A stretch of DNA of 6,663 bases from Bacillota bacterium. GTDB taxonomy: Bacteria; Bacillota; Clostridia; Lachnospirales; Lachnospiraceae. The position numbers and the translations under genes were made by a program. The stretch's first letter is position 1. Each line of letters opens with the position of its first letter. A model generated the notes under the pieces. It was not told where the DNA came from. It saw nothing but the letters and a program-made list of their open reading frames with translations, and did no database searches. The stretch covers positions 1 to 6,663 of the forward strand of contig JAEWYQ010000033.1 of NCBI GenBank assembly GCA_023395555.1. Direction: 5' to 3'. Shown here one piece after another: positions 5,576 to 6,663 of the stretch.

Positions 5576-5604
5576 ATTCTATCATACCTCCTGTGTAAGG
5601 TAAA
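5576..5604 (-). promoter_or_regulatory. Probable sigma-A promoter of the DUF1700-SHOCT operon
   Basis: Read leftward: TTTACC (5604-5599), 17-nt spacer, TAGAAT (5581-5576), with TGA directly before the -10 forming an extended -10 element. It gives a leader of about 40 nt. It lies just beyond the tRNA operon terminator, so the operon is separated from rRNA transcription. Confidence 0.65.
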
Positions 5605-5628
5605 TGAAACAGACCTTAAATTTTCATT

Positions 5629-5666
5629 AAAAAAATACACCATATACTTTTATGTATATAGTGTAT
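5629..5666 (-). terminator. Intrinsic terminator of the rRNA-tRNA operon
   Basis: Read leftward, a 13-bp stem (ATACACTATATAC with GTATATGGTGTAT, one G-U pair), 6-nt loop, then a T-run (the stem's last T plus six more). It begins six bases after the end of tRNA-Arg and is the first strong terminator after the seven tRNAs. Confidence 0.92.
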
Positions 5667-5671
5667 CATCC

Positions 5672-5745
5672 TGTGTGCTAGAGGATTCGAACCCCCGACC
5701 TTCTGGTCCGTAGCCAGACGCTCTATCCAGCTGAGCTAAGCACAC
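5672..5745 (-). tRNA. tRNA-Arg (anticodon ACG)
   Basis: Complete cloverleaf of 74 nt: acceptor GTGTGCT/AGCACAC perfectly paired, anticodon stem TCTGG/CCAGA with loop CTACGGA, T-loop TTCGAAT, discriminator A. ACG is read as ICG after deamination and decodes CGN codons. CCA is not encoded. It is the last gene of the cluster. Confidence 0.97.
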
Positions 5746-5798
5746 ACATTACTGCTATTAAATTAAAACAGCACTACTCTATAAAATATATAGAATAA

Positions 5799-5884
5799 TG
5801 CCGGCGACCGGAATCGAACCGGTACGGGAGATTAGTCCCGCAGGATTTTAAGTCCTGTGCGTCTGCCAGTTCCGCCACGCCGGC
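5799..5884 (-). tRNA. tRNA-Leu (anticodon TAA)
   Basis: Class II tRNA of 86 nt with the long variable arm expected for Leu (CGGGA...TCCCG). The acceptor is GCCGGCG/CGCCGGC, the anticodon loop CTTAAAA, and the discriminator A. It decodes UUA and UUG. CCA is not encoded. Confidence 0.97.
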
Positions 5885-6001
5885 ATTCTCATGATTTATG
5901 CAAGCAACGAACCAAACGAACATGCAAGCATGTTCAATTGATGACTGCCGCGACAACGGGCAAAATTCGCAAAGCGTATTTCGTCTCGTTACTCATGGAA
6001 A

Positions 6002-6074
6002 TGGGACCTATAGGGCTCGAACCTATGACCCTCTGCTTGTAAGGCAGATGCTCTCCCAGCTGAGCTAAGATCCC
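6002..6074 (-). tRNA. tRNA-Val (anticodon TAC)
   Basis: Cloverleaf of 73 nt: acceptor GGGATCT/AGGTCCC with one G-U pair, anticodon stem TCTGC/GCAGA with loop CTTACAA, T-loop TTCGAGC, discriminator A. CCA is not encoded. It is separated from tRNA-Leu by an unusually long 117-nt spacer. Confidence 0.97.
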
Positions 6075-6116
6075 ATGGGATTTTATTCTAACGATTGAAT
6101 TGCTTTCAATAAACGA

Positions 6117-6190
6117 CGACCCAGAAGGGACTCGAACCCTCGACCTCCGCCGTGACAGGGCGGCGCTCTAACCAACTGAGCCACTGGGCC
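6117..6190 (-). tRNA. tRNA-Asp (anticodon GTC)
   Basis: Cloverleaf of 74 nt: acceptor GGCCCAG/CTGGGTC with one G-U pair, anticodon stem CCGCC/GGCGG with loop CTGTCAC, and the discriminator G typical of tRNA-Asp. CCA is not encoded. Only 10 nt separate it from the preceding CAT tRNA. Confidence 0.97.
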
Positions 6191-6200
6191 AAATAAAAAA

Positions 6201-6274
6201 TGGACCTTCAGGGACTTGAACCCCGGACCGACCGGTTATGAGCCGGTTGCTCTAACCAACTGAGCTAAAGGTCC
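6201..6274 (-). tRNA. tRNA with anticodon CAT, probably tRNA-Ile2 (lysidine-modified)
   Basis: Cloverleaf of 74 nt: acceptor GGACCTT/AAGGTCC, anticodon stem ACCGG/CCGGT with loop CTCATAA, discriminator A. A CAT anticodon can belong to initiator Met, elongator Met or Ile2. The acceptor has C4-G69 and C5-G68, the pairs that lysidine synthetase TilS recognises in E. coli tRNA-Ile2, and the 5' half closely resembles B. subtilis tRNA-Ile2. It lacks the three G-C pairs at the base of the anticodon stem that mark initiators. Automated tools may label it Met. Ile2 is inferred; elongator Met remains possible. Confidence 0.78.
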
Positions 6275-6314
6275 CAATACTGTCGGCCTTTAAATTAAAT
6301 AATCTTAAATCCAA

Positions 6315-6386
6315 TGACTCCAAGGGGATTTGAACCCCTGTTACCGCCGTGAAAGGGCGGTGTCTTAACCGCTTGACCATGGAGCC
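6315..6386 (-). tRNA. tRNA-Glu (anticodon TTC)
   Basis: Cloverleaf of 72 nt: acceptor GGCTCCA/TGGAGTC with one G-U pair, anticodon stem CCGCC/GGCGG with loop CTTTCAC, T-loop TTCAAAT, discriminator A. CCA is not encoded. In Clostridia this tRNA also feeds haem synthesis through glutamyl-tRNA reductase, if that pathway is present. Confidence 0.97.
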
Positions 6387-6463
6387 GTGTTTTTTATTGT
6401 AACATATCAGATTTATTACTGTCAATAAATTTATTGCAACAAATAACAAAAAATAGAATTTAA

Positions 6464-6535
6464 CTCCCCGAGTAGGGCTCGAACCTACAACCCCACGGTT
6501 AACAGCCGTGTGCTCTACCATTGAGCTATCGAGGA
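6464..6535 (-). tRNA. tRNA-Asn (anticodon GTT)
   Basis: Cloverleaf of 72 nt: acceptor TCCTCGA/TCGGGGA with one G-U pair, anticodon stem CACGG/CCGTG with loop CTGTTAA, discriminator G. CCA is not encoded. It is the first gene after 23S rRNA, 53 nt downstream, where a 5S gene would usually be. Confidence 0.97.
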
Positions 6536-6588
6536 ATAATTGAAACCACACACGAAAATGATACATCCATTTGAACAAACCCTTTTCA

Positions 6589-6663
6589 GGTCAAGCCCTC
6601 GACCGATTAGTAACAGTCAGCTCCATGCGTTACCGCACTTCCACCTCTGTCCTATCTACCTCG
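6589..6663 (-). rRNA. 23S rRNA, 3' end only (continues past the right edge)
   Basis: The reverse strand reads GGTAGATAGGACAGAGGTGG... and ends ...CTAATCGGTCGAGGGCTTGACC, which matches the conserved 3' end of Firmicutes 23S rRNA (compare B. subtilis ACTAATCGATCGAGGACTTAACC). Only about 75 nt are in the window; the gene is transcribed leftward into the tRNA cluster. The exact mature 3' end is estimated from that comparison. Confidence 0.96.

Noticed and set aside
5564..5585. CATTCCGCTTTTATTCTATCAT resembles the tail of the 87-bp repeat
   Set aside because: Short and imperfect, and it coincides with the -10 region of the DUF1700 promoter; too little to call a repeat copy.
5672..5745. tRNA-Arg as integration site for a mobile element downstream
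   Set aside because: No second copy of the tRNA 3' end and no integrase in the window.
5774..5956. Open frame containing AGVAELADAQDLKSCG
   Set aside because: This is a well-known false translation of tRNA-Leu.
6252..6578. Open frame containing DSSMVEHTAVNRG and MVKRLRHRPF
   Set aside because: These are translated tRNA-Asn and tRNA-Glu genes, not protein.

Overview
The window reads as chromosomal DNA of a spore-forming Clostridia, most likely Lachnospiraceae or a close relative. The reasons are the low-to-middling GC, strong AGGAGG-type ribosome binding sites, tRNA genes without an encoded CCA, a tRNA cluster placed directly after 23S rRNA, and a small Asn/Ser-rich protein behind a sigma-G-type (forespore) promoter. 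The taxonomic call is inference from style, not from a marker gene.

Layout. Positions 1-205 hold an 87-bp tandem repeat that runs off the left edge; each unit folds into two hairpins. A sigma-A-type promoter (289-317) then serves the only plus-strand gene, an alpha/beta hydrolase of the monoacylglycerol-lipase type (372-1301). It converges, across a long shared hairpin (1304-1360), on leftward genes: a THUMP-domain RNA methyltransferase (1385-2533, own promoter 2604-2632) and a single-domain rhodanese (2640-2948). The stretch 2949-3237 contains a second palindromic repeat family and a terminator. Next come the Asn/Ser-rich small protein (3238-3465) and an AT-rich intergenic stretch with its sigma-G-like promoter. 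A papain-fold (C39-like) putative cysteine peptidase follows (3795-4460, TTG start). A diverged single copy of the left-edge repeat (4489-4585) separates it from a two-gene membrane-protein unit: a HAAS/DUF1700 protein (5066-5530) followed by a SHOCT-domain protein (4613-5026).

The right fifth is the tail of an rRNA operon transcribed leftward: the 3' end of 23S (6589-6663), then tRNAs Asn-GTT, Glu-TTC, Ile2-CAT (lysidine type, inferred), Asp-GTC, Val-TAC, Leu-TAA and Arg-ACG, closed by a strong intrinsic terminator (5629-5666). No 5S gene lies between 23S and the terminator.

No phage, CRISPR, transposase or obvious defence system is visible. The most interesting signals are the covarying two-hairpin repeat family, the candidate sigma-G small spore protein, the missing 5S and the uncharacterised papain-fold protein. 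Most genes appear to be independent housekeeping or hypothetical units; only the DUF1700/SHOCT pair and the rRNA-tRNA cluster look like true multi-gene transcription units.
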